Origin: Rhizobacter sp.
Lineage (GTDB): Bacteria > Pseudomonadota > Gammaproteobacteria > Burkholderiales > Burkholderiaceae_C
Reading direction: 5' to 3'
NCBI GenBank assembly: GCA_025361845.1
Contig: JANYJL010000032.1
Location: 1-37,709, forward strand
DNA: 37,709 bases
In this document: positions 1-8,195 of the stretch, piece by piece
Layout of the letters: each line of letters starts with the position of its first letter
How positions within the stretch are numbered: position 1 is the first letter of the stretch
The notes under the pieces: generated by a model
Told to the model about the DNA's origin: nothing
What the model saw: the letters and a program-made list of their open reading frames with translations, nothing else
The model's database searches: none
Position numbers and translations under genes: made by a program

Positions 1-60
1 ATCAGCCGATCTGCCGCTGCATTGCCCGACGCCCTCCATGAAATTGTGGAACAGTCATGA
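1..60 (+). CDS. 3' end of an unidentified upstream ORF, or displaced nagZ N-terminus
   Basis: An open frame runs in from the window edge for 19 codons and ends with TGA at 58-60, overlapping the nagZ ATG at 57 (ATGA). It is too short to identify. It could be the end of an upstream gene that is translationally coupled to nagZ. It could also be the missing N-terminus of NagZ, placed in another frame by a one-base deletion near position 56. The sequence to the left of the window would settle this. Confidence 0.3.
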   Translation: MSRSAAALPDALHEIVEQS

Positions 61-1034
61 CCGGCGGCTTGATCCTGTTCGCGCGCAACTGGGTCGGTCG
101 TGGCCAACTGGTCGAGCTGACGAGCGAGATCAAGTCGATCCGCCCCGATGTGCTGATCTGCGTCGATCATGAAGGCGGTCGCGTGCAGCGTTTTCGCACC
201 GATGGTTTCACGCACCTGCCGCCGATGCGCGCTTTGGGCGAGCTGTGGATGAAGGACGCACTCACCGCGACGGATGCCGCCACGGCCGCCGGCCACGTGC
301 TCGGCGCCGAGTTGCGCGCCTGTGGCGTCGACCTCAGCTTCACGCCCGTGCTCGACCTCGATTTCGGCGCCAGCAGCGTGATCGGCGACCGCGCCTTCCA
401 CCGCGATGCGCGCGTCGTTTCCATCCTCGCGAAGAGCCTGATGCACGGCCTGCTGCTCGCCGGCATGCACAACTGCGGCAAACATTTCCCCGGCCACGGT
501 TTCGTGAAAGCCGATTCGCATGTGGCCGTGCCGGTGGACAAGCGCACGCTCAAGGCCATCCTGGCCGACGACGCTTTGCCCTACGAAGCTCTGAGCACCA
601 GCCTGGCCAGCGTGATGCCGGCGCACGTGATCTATCCGAAGGTCGATGCGCTGCCGGCCGGCTTTTCGCCGCGCTGGTTGAAAGACATACTTCGCCAGCA
701 GCTCGGCTTCACCGGCGCGGTGTTCAGCGACGACCTCAGCATGGAAGGCGCGCGCCACATCGGTGGCACGGTCGTGAGCTACAACGATGCCGCGGCCGTG
801 GCCCTGAACGCGGGCTGCGACATGGTGCTGTTGTGCAACCAGTCGGTGGGTGATGGCAGTGCGGTCGATGCCTTGCTCGATGGCCTGGCCGAATCGCACG
901 CGGCCGGGAACTGGCAGGCCGACCCGGACAGCGAAGCCCGCCGCCTCGACCTGCTGCCGCAAACCGCGCCGCTGACCTGGGACGCGTTGATGCATCAACC
1001 CGCCTACCAGCGCGCCCTCGAGCGCCTGCCCTGA
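57..1034 (+). CDS. nagZ: Beta-N-acetylhexosaminidase NagZ (N-terminus apparently short)
   Basis: GH3 enzyme that removes N-acetylglucosamine from anhydromuropeptides in the cytoplasm during peptidoglycan recycling. Family landmarks are DHEGGRVQRF at residues 37-46, KHFPGHG at 142-148 followed by ADSH (the His/Asp loop), and SDDLSMEG at 224-231, which carries the nucleophilic Asp. The called start gives 325 residues, while relatives have about 340-360. The protein begins at the GGLILFARNW strand, so roughly 25 residues that normally form the first barrel strand are missing. An in-frame stop at 39-41 blocks extension upstream. The identity is firm; the start, or the integrity of the 5' end, is not. 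Confidence 0.93.
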   Translation: MTGGLILFARNWVGRGQLVELTSEIKSIRPDVLICVDHEGGRVQRFRTDGFTHLPPMRALGELWMKDALTATDAATAAGHVLGAELRACGVDLSFTPVLDLDFGASSVIGDRAFHRDARVVSILAKSLMHGLLLAGMHNCGKHFPGHGFVKADSHVAVPVDKRTLKAILADDALPYEALSTSLASVMPAHVIYPKVDALPAGFSPRWLKDILRQQLGFTGAVFSDDLSMEGARHIGGTVVSYNDAAAVALNAGCDMVLLCNQSVGDGSAVDALLDGLAESHAAGNWQADPDSEARRLDLLPQTAPLTWDALMHQPAYQRALERLP

Positions 1035-1156
1035 GCCCCGCCCGCGCGCGCTGAGCGGCGTTTCAGCACACCCTCAAGTTCGAGCGCCAGCGACCGAAAA
1101 CTCCGTCACTGGGCGGGCCCGTACCGTCGCCCTCGGCTCGATTCGAGGAGGTTGAC

Positions 1157-4147
1157 GTGAACATGGATGGGCCCCGCACCGCCGACCTGATGCCACCGAG
1201 CCCGGTGAGCGCGGCCGGCCTGCCTGCGGCCCCGCGGCTCGACCCCCCCGATCTGCCCGAGAACATCTACCGCGTGCTGATCGACCAGGCCCGCGTGGGC
1301 GTGTTCGCGACTCAGGAAGGGCGACTGCTCTACGTCAATGCCCGGGTGACCGAGATGTTCGGCTACAGCCGTGCCGAGATGCTGGGCGGCATGGACCCCA
1401 TGATGCTGACCGCGCCCGGCGACCGAGCGCGTGTCCGGGAGGAGGTTCAGCGCCGCGCCGCCGGCTTGCCCTCGCACGCCTACGACGCCGACTTCATCTG
1501 TCATGGTGGCCGCATCTTCAACGGGCGCGTCTTCGGCATCCAGGTCGAATTGATGGGCCGGCCCGCCCACATCGTGACCGTCCACGACATCAGCGAAATG
1601 AAGCAGGCCGTGCTGGCCGCCGAGCAGCGCAACCGTCTGCTCGCGCAGACCGAGGAACTGGCGCGCCTCGGCTCGTGCTCGTACGAACTGGCCACCGGCC
1701 TGGCGACCCAGTCCGCCGGCATGTTCAGGATCTTCGGTGAACCCGTCAGCGATGCCCCTGTCCCCAGCGAATGGCTGATGGAGCGCCTGCCCGCCGGTGA
1801 AGAAGCCAGCGTGCGCGCCATCCTGAACAACGTGCAGCCGCAGCACCCTTGCGAGTTCGAGCACCGCATCGTCCACACCGACGGCAGCCTGCGCACCGTG
1901 CTGCACCGGGCCATCGCCGAGGTGGACGAACACGGGCGCAGCACCCGCATCGTCGGCATCCTGCAAGACATCACCGCCCAGCGCGCCGCCGAACAGCGCC
2001 TCGACCTGCTGAGCAATACCGACGAAGTCACCGGCTTGCCGAACCGCGTGTCCCTGCTCGATCACCTGGACGACGTGCTGCGCCAAGCCCAGCGCGACGA
2101 AGCCCGCGTCGCGCTGCTGGTGTTGCAGATCGATCAGTTGAAGCTCGTCAGCGAATCGCTGGGCTATGCGGGGGCCGACACCTTGCTCAACCAACTTGGC
2201 CAACGCCTGCTGCGCACCGCCCGCCCGGGTGACCGGCTGGCCCACCTGGGCAGCGGTGAATACGCCTTGGTGCTGAACCAACTCGAAGGGCCTGAAGACG
2301 AACTCGCCTTGCCGGCAGCGCAGGCCATCGTCGAAGCGCTCGCCACGCCGTTCGTGATCGACAACACCGAAGTCAGCGTGACCTGCTCGATGGGTGCCAG
2401 CCTCCACCCGCGCGACAGCGCCGCCGCACCCCTGCTGCTTCAGCAGGCCCAGGCCGCACGCGACCGTGCGCATGAACTGGGCGACAACCGCCTGTGCGCC
2501 TACACGCCGGCTGCTCATGGCAAGGCCGCCGCCCGCCTGGCCATGGAAGCCGGCCTGCGCCGCGCGCTGGCGCGCCAGGAGTTCCACCTGCACTACCAGC
2601 CGCAACTCGACCTGGCCAGCGGCGCCGTGGTCGGCGTCGAGGCCTTGCTGCGCTGGAACGATGCGGCCATCGGCCCGGTGTCGCCGGCCGATTTCATCCC
2701 GCTGGCCGAAGAGACCGGCCTCATCCTGCCCATCGGCGAATGGGTGCTGCGCGCGGCCTGCGAGCAAAACCTCGCCTGGCAGCGCGCCGGCCTGCCGCCG
2801 ATCCGCGTGGCGGTGAACCTCTCGCTGCGGCAACTCCAGCAGCCCGACATCGCCCGGCGCATCCAGGCCATCCTGCACGAGACTCGCCTGGAGCCGCGCT
2901 ACCTCGGCCTGGAGATCACCGAGGGCCTGCTGATGCAGGAAAGCGAGCACGTGGCGCGCACACTCGGCGAGCTGAAAGCGCTGGGCATCGAGATCTCGCT
3001 CGACGACTTCGGCACCGGCTACTCGAACCTCAACTACCTGCGCAAGCTGCCGATCGACGTGGTGAAGGTCGACCGCTCTTTCGTGCACGACGTGACGGCC
3101 GCGCCGCACGATGTGTCGATGACCCGCGCCGTCATCACCATGGCGCACAGCCTGCAGATGAAGGTGCTCGCCGAAGGGGTGGAAACCGAAGGCCAGCTCT
3201 CGCTGCTGATCGCCAACAAGTGCGACCAGATGCAGGGCTACTACTTCAGCGCGCCGATCAGCGCGCAGGCGGTGGCCGAGATGCTGCAAGAGCGCCGGCA
3301 ACTGCCCGAGCACCTGCTGCAACGGCGCGCTCGCAAGCGCACCCTGCTGCTGGTGGACGACGAAGAGAACATCGTCTCCGCGCTCAAGCGCCTGTTGCGC
3401 CGCGACGGCTACCACGTCGTCACCGCGAGCAATGGCCCGCAAGGCCTGCAACGCCTGGCCGAGCACGAGGTGGACGTGATCCTGTCCGACCAGCGCATGC
3501 CCGGCATGACGGGTGTGGAGTTCCTGCGCCGCGCCAAGGAGCTGTACCCGGACACGGTGCGCATGGTGCTGTCGGGCTACACCGAACTCACCTCGATCAC
3601 CGACGCCATCAACGAGGGTTCGATCTACAAGTTCCTGACCAAACCCTGGGACGACGAGCGCCTGCGCATGCACATCGAAGAGGCCTTCAAGCACAAGGAG
3701 ATGGTGGATGAAAACCACCGCCTGGGCAGCGCCGTGCAGTACGCGAACGAGGAGCTGGCGCAGGTGAACGAGCGCTTGCAGAAGCTGCTGAAGGCGCAGC
3801 ACGAGCAGATCCACCGCGAGGAGACGAGCCTCGTCATCGCGCGCGAACTGCTGGAAAACATTCCCGCGCCGGTGATCGGCTTCGATGTCGAAGGCATGGT
3901 CGCCTACCTGAACGCAGATGCCGAGTTGCTGTTCGCCCACGAGCCCGCGCTGCTCGGCCGCTGGGCCGAAGACGCCTTGCCGGCCGACCTGGCGCGGGTG
4001 TGGCGGCAAGGCGATGGTGTGCCGCAACGCATCGAACTCCTGGGCCGCGGCTACCAGGCCGTCTGCCGAACCATCCACAAACCCTCACGCTCGCGCGGCA
4101 AGTTGTTGGTGCTGTCGCCTTGCGTGGAACTGGCCCTGGCCGATTGA
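1157..4147 (+). CDS. PAS-PAS-GGDEF(degenerate)-EAL-REC(-PAS) c-di-GMP phosphodiesterase
   Basis: Cytoplasmic 996-residue signalling protein predicted to degrade c-di-GMP. The order is PAS (about 35-150), PAS (about 165-275), GGDEF-like (about 280-445), EAL (about 455-700), receiver (729-845), coiled coil, and a small PAS-like end (about 890-985). The cyclase motif reads GSGEY at 365-369 instead of GGDEF, so synthesis is unlikely. The EAL site looks intact: E495-A-L, NLS, EITE, DDFGTGYS, VKVDRSF and EGVET are all present. The receiver phosphoacceptor is D778 (SDQRMPG), with LTKPW as the conserved Lys region. No membrane segment is seen. The GTG start at 1157 follows GAGGAGG at 1145-1151; ATG at 1163 is an alternative. 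It is the first gene of the signalling operon, and the downstream kinase is the likely phosphodonor. Confidence 0.93.
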   Translation: MNMDGPRTADLMPPSPVSAAGLPAAPRLDPPDLPENIYRVLIDQARVGVFATQEGRLLYVNARVTEMFGYSRAEMLGGMDPMMLTAPGDRARVREEVQRRAAGLPSHAYDADFICHGGRIFNGRVFGIQVELMGRPAHIVTVHDISEMKQAVLAAEQRNRLLAQTEELARLGSCSYELATGLATQSAGMFRIFGEPVSDAPVPSEWLMERLPAGEEASVRAILNNVQPQHPCEFEHRIVHTDGSLRTVLHRAIAEVDEHGRSTRIVGILQDITAQRAAEQRLDLLSNTDEVTGLPNRVSLLDHLDDVLRQAQRDEARVALLVLQIDQLKLVSESLGYAGADTLLNQLGQRLLRTARPGDRLAHLGSGEYALVLNQLEGPEDELALPAAQAIVEALATPFVIDNTEVSVTCSMGASLHPRDSAAAPLLLQQAQAARDRAHELGDNRLCAYTPAAHGKAAARLAMEAGLRRALARQEFHLHYQPQLDLASGAVVGVEALLRWNDAAIGPVSPADFIPLAEETGLILPIGEWVLRAACEQNLAWQRAGLPPIRVAVNLSLRQLQQPDIARRIQAILHETRLEPRYLGLEITEGLLMQESEHVARTLGELKALGIEISLDDFGTGYSNLNYLRKLPIDVVKVDRSFVHDVTAAPHDVSMTRAVITMAHSLQMKVLAEGVETEGQLSLLIANKCDQMQGYYFSAPISAQAVAEMLQERRQLPEHLLQRRARKRTLLLVDDEENIVSALKRLLRRDGYHVVTASNGPQGLQRLAEHEVDVILSDQRMPGMTGVEFLRRAKELYPDTVRMVLSGYTELTSITDAINEGSIYKFLTKPWDDERLRMHIEEAFKHKEMVDENHRLGSAVQYANEELAQVNERLQKLLKAQHEQIHREETSLVIARELLENIPAPVIGFDVEGMVAYLNADAELLFAHEPALLGRWAEDALPADLARVWRQGDGVPQRIELLGRGYQAVCRTIHKPSRSRGKLLVLSPCVELALAD

Positions 4148-4151
4148 TGCC

Positions 4152-4328
4152 ATGAACACCGAAGCCCCTGTCATCGACCCAGTTCCGCCATCGGGAGCCG
4201 AGCCGCAGCCCGTGGCCACGCCGCAATGGCTGCGCCTGCAAAGGCTGTTCCGCCACACGCTGAAGGCCGGCGCGGTGAACCCACTGCTGCTCATCGTGCC
4301 GCAGTACCGGCAGGAGGATGAAGCATGA
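4152..4328 (+). CDS. Small hypothetical protein coupled to the HDOD gene
   Basis: A 58-codon ORF that starts four bases after the phosphodiesterase gene and overlaps the next gene by ATGA at 4325-4328. The product has a Pro/Ala-rich first half and a basic, amphipathic second half (LRLQRLFRHTLKAG). No family is recognised. It has no good Shine-Dalgarno of its own, so re-initiation after the upstream stop is the likely entry. The AGGAGG for the HDOD gene lies inside its last codons. It may be a real small protein or merely a coupling device; the tight packing favours translation, but nothing in the sequence gives a function. Confidence 0.45.
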   Translation: MNTEAPVIDPVPPSGAEPQPVATPQWLRLQRLFRHTLKAGAVNPLLLIVPQYRQEDEA

Positions 4329-5167
4329 CGCTGATTCAGGCCGACACCATCATCGCCCGCGTGTGCGAGTTGCCCGCCTTGCCCGCGGTGGTGATGGAGC
4401 TGATCCAGTCGCTCGGCGACGACGACATGAACGCCGACCAGCTCGCGAAGAAGATCTCGAACGACCAGGCACTCGCCGCCAAGACGCTGCGCCTGGCGAA
4501 CTCGTCCTTCTACGGCATGTCGCGTCAGGTGACCTCGATCACCGATGCCACCGCCATCCTCGGCCTGCGTACCTTGCGCTCTGTGGCCATGGCCGCTGGC
4601 CTGGCCGGCAGCTTCCCGGCCACGGTGAACGGCGGCTTCGATTTCAAGGCCTTCTGGCGCCACTCGATAGGCACGGCCCTGTGCGCGCGCGCATTGGCCG
4701 CAGCCCTGCGTCGCGAAGAGGAAATCGCGTTCACGCTCGGCCTGTTGCACGACATCGGCCGCCTCGCGCTGGCCACCGCCTTCCCGGAGCAGTTCGCCAA
4801 GACGCTCGCGCACCAACGCGCCAACGACCTGCTGCCGATGGACGCCGAGCGCAGCGTGCTCGGCACCGACCACGCGTCCGTCGGCGGGCTGATTGCCGAG
4901 CATTGGCGTTTTTCGCCGGCGATCGTGCAGGCGATCACCAGCCACCACGCGCCGGCCGATGGCGACGAAGCGAACCTGGCCGACCTGCTGCACGTGGCCG
5001 ACAACATGGCGCATGCGCTCGACATGTCGCGGCAGGAAGACGATGCGGTTCCGCCGCTGTCGATGCCCGCCTGGTCCCGCCTGGCGCTCGACGAAGCCCG
5101 CTGCAAGCAGGTGTTTCGCCAGGCCGAAACCCAACACGAAAGCGTCTGCCAGGCGCTGCTGACCTAA
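4325..5167 (+). CDS. HDOD domain protein
   Basis: The 280-residue product is almost entirely one HDOD domain (about residues 8-215), a catalytically uncertain relative of HD hydrolases found in signalling pathways. Hallmarks are the LPALPAVV start, the helix with LRLANSSFYG, ILGLRTLRS, and LGLLHDIGRLAL, which keeps the His-Asp pair. AGGAGG at 4314-4319 precedes the ATG. It lies between a c-di-GMP phosphodiesterase and a histidine kinase, so a role as an output or adaptor protein of the same pathway is likely. Its molecular activity cannot be read from the sequence. Confidence 0.9.
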   Translation: MTLIQADTIIARVCELPALPAVVMELIQSLGDDDMNADQLAKKISNDQALAAKTLRLANSSFYGMSRQVTSITDATAILGLRTLRSVAMAAGLAGSFPATVNGGFDFKAFWRHSIGTALCARALAAALRREEEIAFTLGLLHDIGRLALATAFPEQFAKTLAHQRANDLLPMDAERSVLGTDHASVGGLIAEHWRFSPAIVQAITSHHAPADGDEANLADLLHVADNMAHALDMSRQEDDAVPPLSMPAWSRLALDEARCKQVFRQAETQHESVCQALLT

Positions 5168-5179
5168 GGAGACCCACCC

Positions 5180-5293
5180 ATGAACAATCTGGTGCCCACT
5201 CGCGCCCGGGCCGCCGCGCCGGGCCACCCCAAGCCAGGCCCGACCCTCGCGGCGGGTCGCTCGTCGTACCCGGCGAGCGGGGTGCGGTCATGA
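5180..5293 (+). CDS. Putative 37-residue leader ORF ahead of the histidine kinase
   Basis: ATG at 5180 follows a good ribosome-binding site (AAGGAG, 5166-5171, spacing 8). The ORF ends at TGA 5291-5293, which overlaps the kinase ATG (5290) in an ATGA junction. The peptide is rich in Arg, Pro, Ala and Gly and matches no family I know. The DNA contains a hairpin, CGACCC/GGGTCG (5241-5246 with 5254-5259). The base composition resembles the GC-rich mosaic repeats seen between genes in some Burkholderiales. It may be an inserted repeat that happens to stay open and couples translation of the kinase. Confidence 0.4.
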   Translation: MNNLVPTRARAAAPGHPKPGPTLAAGRSSYPASGVRS

Positions 5294-6201
5294 GTGACGA
5301 GGTGACCCACGACCGCGTGCAGGAACTGCTGCTTGCGAACGACCAGTTGAAGCAGGTCAACGCCGAGTTGTCCGTCGCGCGCGACAAGCTCGTCCAGTCT
5401 GAAAAACTCGCCTCCATCGGCCAGCTCGCGGCGGGTGTGGCACACGAGATCAACAATCCGATCGGCTACATCTTTTCGAACTTCGGCACGCTCGAGAAGT
5501 ACCTGGCCGATCTGTTCTCGATGCTCACGGCATATGAAGCAGCCGAACCTGCGCTGGCCGGCACGCCGGCCGGCGCGAAGCTGAAGGCACTGCGTGAAGC
5601 GGTCGAACTCGACTTCCTGAAGGAAGACATTCCCACGCTGATGTCGGAGTCGAAGGAAGGCATCACGCGGGTGCGCAAGATCGTGCAGGACCTGAAAGAT
5701 TTTTCGCGTGTCGATTCGGCCCAGGAATGGCTGCGCGCCGATCTGCACCACGGCATCGACTCCACCTTGAACATCGTCAACAACGAGATCAAGTACAAGG
5801 CCGACGTGGTGAAGCACTACGGCGAGATTCCGGACATCGAGTGCCTGCCGTCCGAGCTGAACCAGGTGTTCATGAACCTGCTCGTGAATGCGGCGCACGC
5901 GATCACGGCCGAGCGCGGCACCATCACCATTCGCACGGGCCTTGGCAGCGGCACCGACGTCGACAAGGTCTGGGTCGAGGTGGCCGACAACGGCGGCGGC
6001 ATCGCGCCCGAGAACCTGAGCCGCATCTTCGACCCCTTCTTCACCACCAAGGCGGTGGGCAAGGGCACCGGGCTGGGCTTGTCGCTGTCGTATGGCATCG
6101 TGAAGAAACACGCCGGGCACATCGAGGTGTCGAGCGTGGTGGGGCAGGGCACCACGTTCCGCATCACGTTGCCGGCCGTGCGCGCCGCGGTCGAGGCCTG
6201 A
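5290..6201 (+). CDS. Soluble sensor histidine kinase
   Basis: Two-component kinase of 303 residues with no membrane segment, hence cytoplasmic. A coiled coil (about 8-40) leads into the HisKA domain with phosphoacceptor H52 (GVAHEINNP). An unusually long dimerisation region of about 85 residues follows. The HATPase domain (about 185-298) has N box NQVFMNLLVNAAHAI, G1 box VADNGGGIAPE, F box FDPFFTTK, and G2 box GKGTGLGLSLS. It has no PAS or other sensor domain of its own, so input must come from a partner, perhaps the PAS-EAL-REC or HDOD protein. Receiver proteins follow immediately and are its probable targets. The start at 5290 is chosen because it overlaps the upstream leader ORF. Confidence 0.92.
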   Translation: MSDEVTHDRVQELLLANDQLKQVNAELSVARDKLVQSEKLASIGQLAAGVAHEINNPIGYIFSNFGTLEKYLADLFSMLTAYEAAEPALAGTPAGAKLKALREAVELDFLKEDIPTLMSESKEGITRVRKIVQDLKDFSRVDSAQEWLRADLHHGIDSTLNIVNNEIKYKADVVKHYGEIPDIECLPSELNQVFMNLLVNAAHAITAERGTITIRTGLGSGTDVDKVWVEVADNGGGIAPENLSRIFDPFFTTKAVGKGTGLGLSLSYGIVKKHAGHIEVSSVVGQGTTFRITLPAVRAAVEA

Positions 6202-6204
6202 GCG

Positions 6205-7542
6205 ATGACCGTCGAGTGGGCCGCTGACCTCGCGCTGCCGGCAGCCGCCGAAGCGGCGCCTGTCGACGAGCCCTGGACCGTGCTCTGCGTCGATGACGAA
6301 GCGAACATCGTCTCGGCCTTGCGGCGCCTGTTCCGCGGCAGCGGCTACCGCGTTTTCACCGCGCTGAGCGGGGCCGAGGCGCTGGAGCTGATGGGCCGCG
6401 AGCAGGTGGACCTGGTCATCTCCGACATGCGCATGCCGCTGATGGACGGCGCGCAATTGCTCGAACAGGTGCGCACACGCTGGCCCGCCACCACGCGCAT
6501 CCTGCTGACGGGTTATGCCGACGTGGCCTCGTCGGTCGCGGCCATCAACCGGGGTGAGGTCTACCGCTACATCACCAAGCCCTGGAACGACGGCGAGATC
6601 TTGATGAACGCGCGCCAGGCCTTCGAGCGCCAGGCGCTCGAACGTGACAAGCAGCGTCTGGAGCAGCTCACACAGCACCAGAACGCCGAGCTGAAAGACC
6701 TGAACGCGACACTCGAACAGCGTGTGGCCACGCGCACCGCTGAGCTGACTCAGGTGGGCGAGCGCACCAAGCGCAACTACCTCAACTCGATCAAGGTGCT
6801 GTCGGACCTGGCCGGCCTGCGCAACCCCACCCTGGTGGGCCATGCCCGGCGCGTGGCCGATCTGTCGCGGCGCATCGGCCGCAAGCTCGGCATGAGCGAA
6901 GCGCAGGCGATGGAGGTCTTCATCGCCGGCCTGCTGCACGATGTCGGGCACATCGGTCTGCCCGATGCCGTGCTGACCAAGACGCTGCCGAAGATGTCGA
7001 CCAGCGAGCTGGCGCTGTATCAGAAGCACGCGGTGATGGGCGAGCAGGCGCTGATGCCGCTGGACGACATGCAGGCCGTGGTCGGGCTGATTCGCTCGCA
7101 CCACGAACGCCACGACGGCAAGGGCACGCCCGACCGCCTGGCCGGCAACGACATTCCGCTCGGCGCGCGCATCCTGGCTCTGGCCGATGCGTACGACGAT
7201 TTGCAGAACGGCCATGTCATCGCCTCGGGCCTGTCTGCGGCCGAGGCGGCCACCTTCGTGCAGTGCGGTCGTGGCAACCAGTTCCAGCCCGAGGTGGTGG
7301 ACGCCTTCGTGCAGGTCTTGGCCGACATGGTCCCGCGCCCCGAGGCCAAACCGATTCCGACGCACACCGACGCACTCATGCCCGGCATGGTGCTGGCCAG
7401 CGAACTGCGCTCGCCCGAAGGCGTGATGCTGCTGGCCGCCGACCAGCCGCTCACCGCCGACCTGATCCGCCGCATCCGCCAGTACGAACTGCGCGACGGC
7501 CTGACCCTGATTCTTCTGATCAAACCCGTGGGGACCCCGTGA
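6205..7542 (+). CDS. Response regulator with REC and HD-GYP-type domain (motif GTP)
   Basis: RpfG-like protein of 445 residues. The receiver (about 25-145) has phosphoacceptor D74 (SDMRMP) and ITKPW. A coiled coil (about 150-190) joins it to an HD-GYP domain (about 195-370) with H245-D246 (GLLHDVGHIGLPD) and the HHERHDGKG motif. The signature reads G307-T308-P309, so the Tyr of GYP is Thr. About 70 more residues follow the domain. Canonical members hydrolyse c-di-GMP with a bi- or trinuclear iron site; the metal-binding His and Asp residues look retained, but partner binding through GYP may differ. It starts three bases after the kinase stop and is probably phosphorylated by that kinase. Confidence 0.92.
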   Translation: MTVEWAADLALPAAAEAAPVDEPWTVLCVDDEANIVSALRRLFRGSGYRVFTALSGAEALELMGREQVDLVISDMRMPLMDGAQLLEQVRTRWPATTRILLTGYADVASSVAAINRGEVYRYITKPWNDGEILMNARQAFERQALERDKQRLEQLTQHQNAELKDLNATLEQRVATRTAELTQVGERTKRNYLNSIKVLSDLAGLRNPTLVGHARRVADLSRRIGRKLGMSEAQAMEVFIAGLLHDVGHIGLPDAVLTKTLPKMSTSELALYQKHAVMGEQALMPLDDMQAVVGLIRSHHERHDGKGTPDRLAGNDIPLGARILALADAYDDLQNGHVIASGLSAAEAATFVQCGRGNQFQPEVVDAFVQVLADMVPRPEAKPIPTHTDALMPGMVLASELRSPEGVMLLAADQPLTADLIRRIRQYELRDGLTLILLIKPVGTP

Positions 7543-8132
7543 TGCAACGCATGCTGCTGCTCGACGATGAGCCGAACGTATTGACCGCGCTGAAACGCGC
7601 GCTGCGCCTGGGCTTCGGGCCCGAGCTGCGGGTCGAGGCGACGAGCGATCCGCACATCGCCCTCGCGCGCCTGGCCGAAGTGGCCTTCGACCTGGTGGTG
7701 TCGGACTACCGCATGCCGCTGATGGACGGCCTGACCTTCCTCAAGCGCGTGCGCGCCGCGCACCCGGGTGTGGTGCGCGTGATGTTGAGCGCATCTTCGG
7801 AGATCGACACCGTGATGAACGCGGTGAACGATGCCGAGGTCTTCCGCTTCCTCGCCAAACCCTGGCAGCAGGAGGCCCTGATCGCGCAGGTGCGCGAGGC
7901 CTTGGCCCGAGCCGCCAGTGCGCGCGGCGAACGCGAGCTGGCCGATGCGATGCGGCTGCAAACCGGCCAGGCGAGCCCCGGCGAAATCGAACGCCGCCGC
8001 CTCGAAGCGCTGGAGCCCGGCATCACGCACGTGGAGTGGGGTGCCAGCGGCGAAGTGCTGATGCCGACTGGCCTGCCCGACGTGACCGAACTCGACGGCA
8101 TCAGCGCGACGGAGTTCGGGCGACTGAGTTGA
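7542..8132 (+). CDS. Response regulator receiver protein
   Basis: A 196-residue protein with an N-terminal receiver domain (about 3-120): acidic pair DDE near residue 8, phosphoacceptor D55 (SDYRMP), conserved Ser in MLSASSE, and Lys in LAKPWQ. The remaining ~75 residues form a helical linker and a short tail with no recognised output domain. The start overlaps the preceding stop as TGATG (7540-7544), indicating translational coupling. The receiver resembles those of the other two REC proteins in this operon. It may act as a phosphate sink or protein-interaction regulator. It is the last gene of the signalling operon. Confidence 0.88.
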   Translation: MQRMLLLDDEPNVLTALKRALRLGFGPELRVEATSDPHIALARLAEVAFDLVVSDYRMPLMDGLTFLKRVRAAHPGVVRVMLSASSEIDTVMNAVNDAEVFRFLAKPWQQEALIAQVREALARAASARGERELADAMRLQTGQASPGEIERRRLEALEPGITHVEWGASGEVLMPTGLPDVTELDGISATEFGRLS

Positions 8133-8142
8133 GCGTGCGCGC

Positions 8143-8169
8143 TTGTGTGTCGGTCGGCATGCCGATAAT
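8143..8169 (+). promoter_or_regulatory. Candidate promoter for the enoyl-CoA hydratase gene
   Basis: TTGTGT (8143-8148) and GATAAT (8164-8169) are separated by 15 bp, 27 bp upstream of the hydratase ATG. The -10 box is close to consensus, but the -35 box is weak and the spacer is short. The call rests on pattern alone. Confidence 0.3.
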
Positions 8170-8195
8170 GGCGCTTCCGCAACGGAGCTCAGCGC

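Noticed and set aside
1106-4078. 990-codon open frame on the minus strand opposite the PAS-EAL-REC gene
   Set aside because: It is a composition shadow of high-GC coding DNA: no domain is recognisable, it is rich in His/Gln/Val/Arg, and the opposite strand has clear catalytic motifs.
5164-7365. 733-codon minus-strand open frame opposite the kinase and HD-GYP genes
   Set aside because: It spans two well-supported genes and their junction, has no family motifs and shows antisense amino-acid bias.
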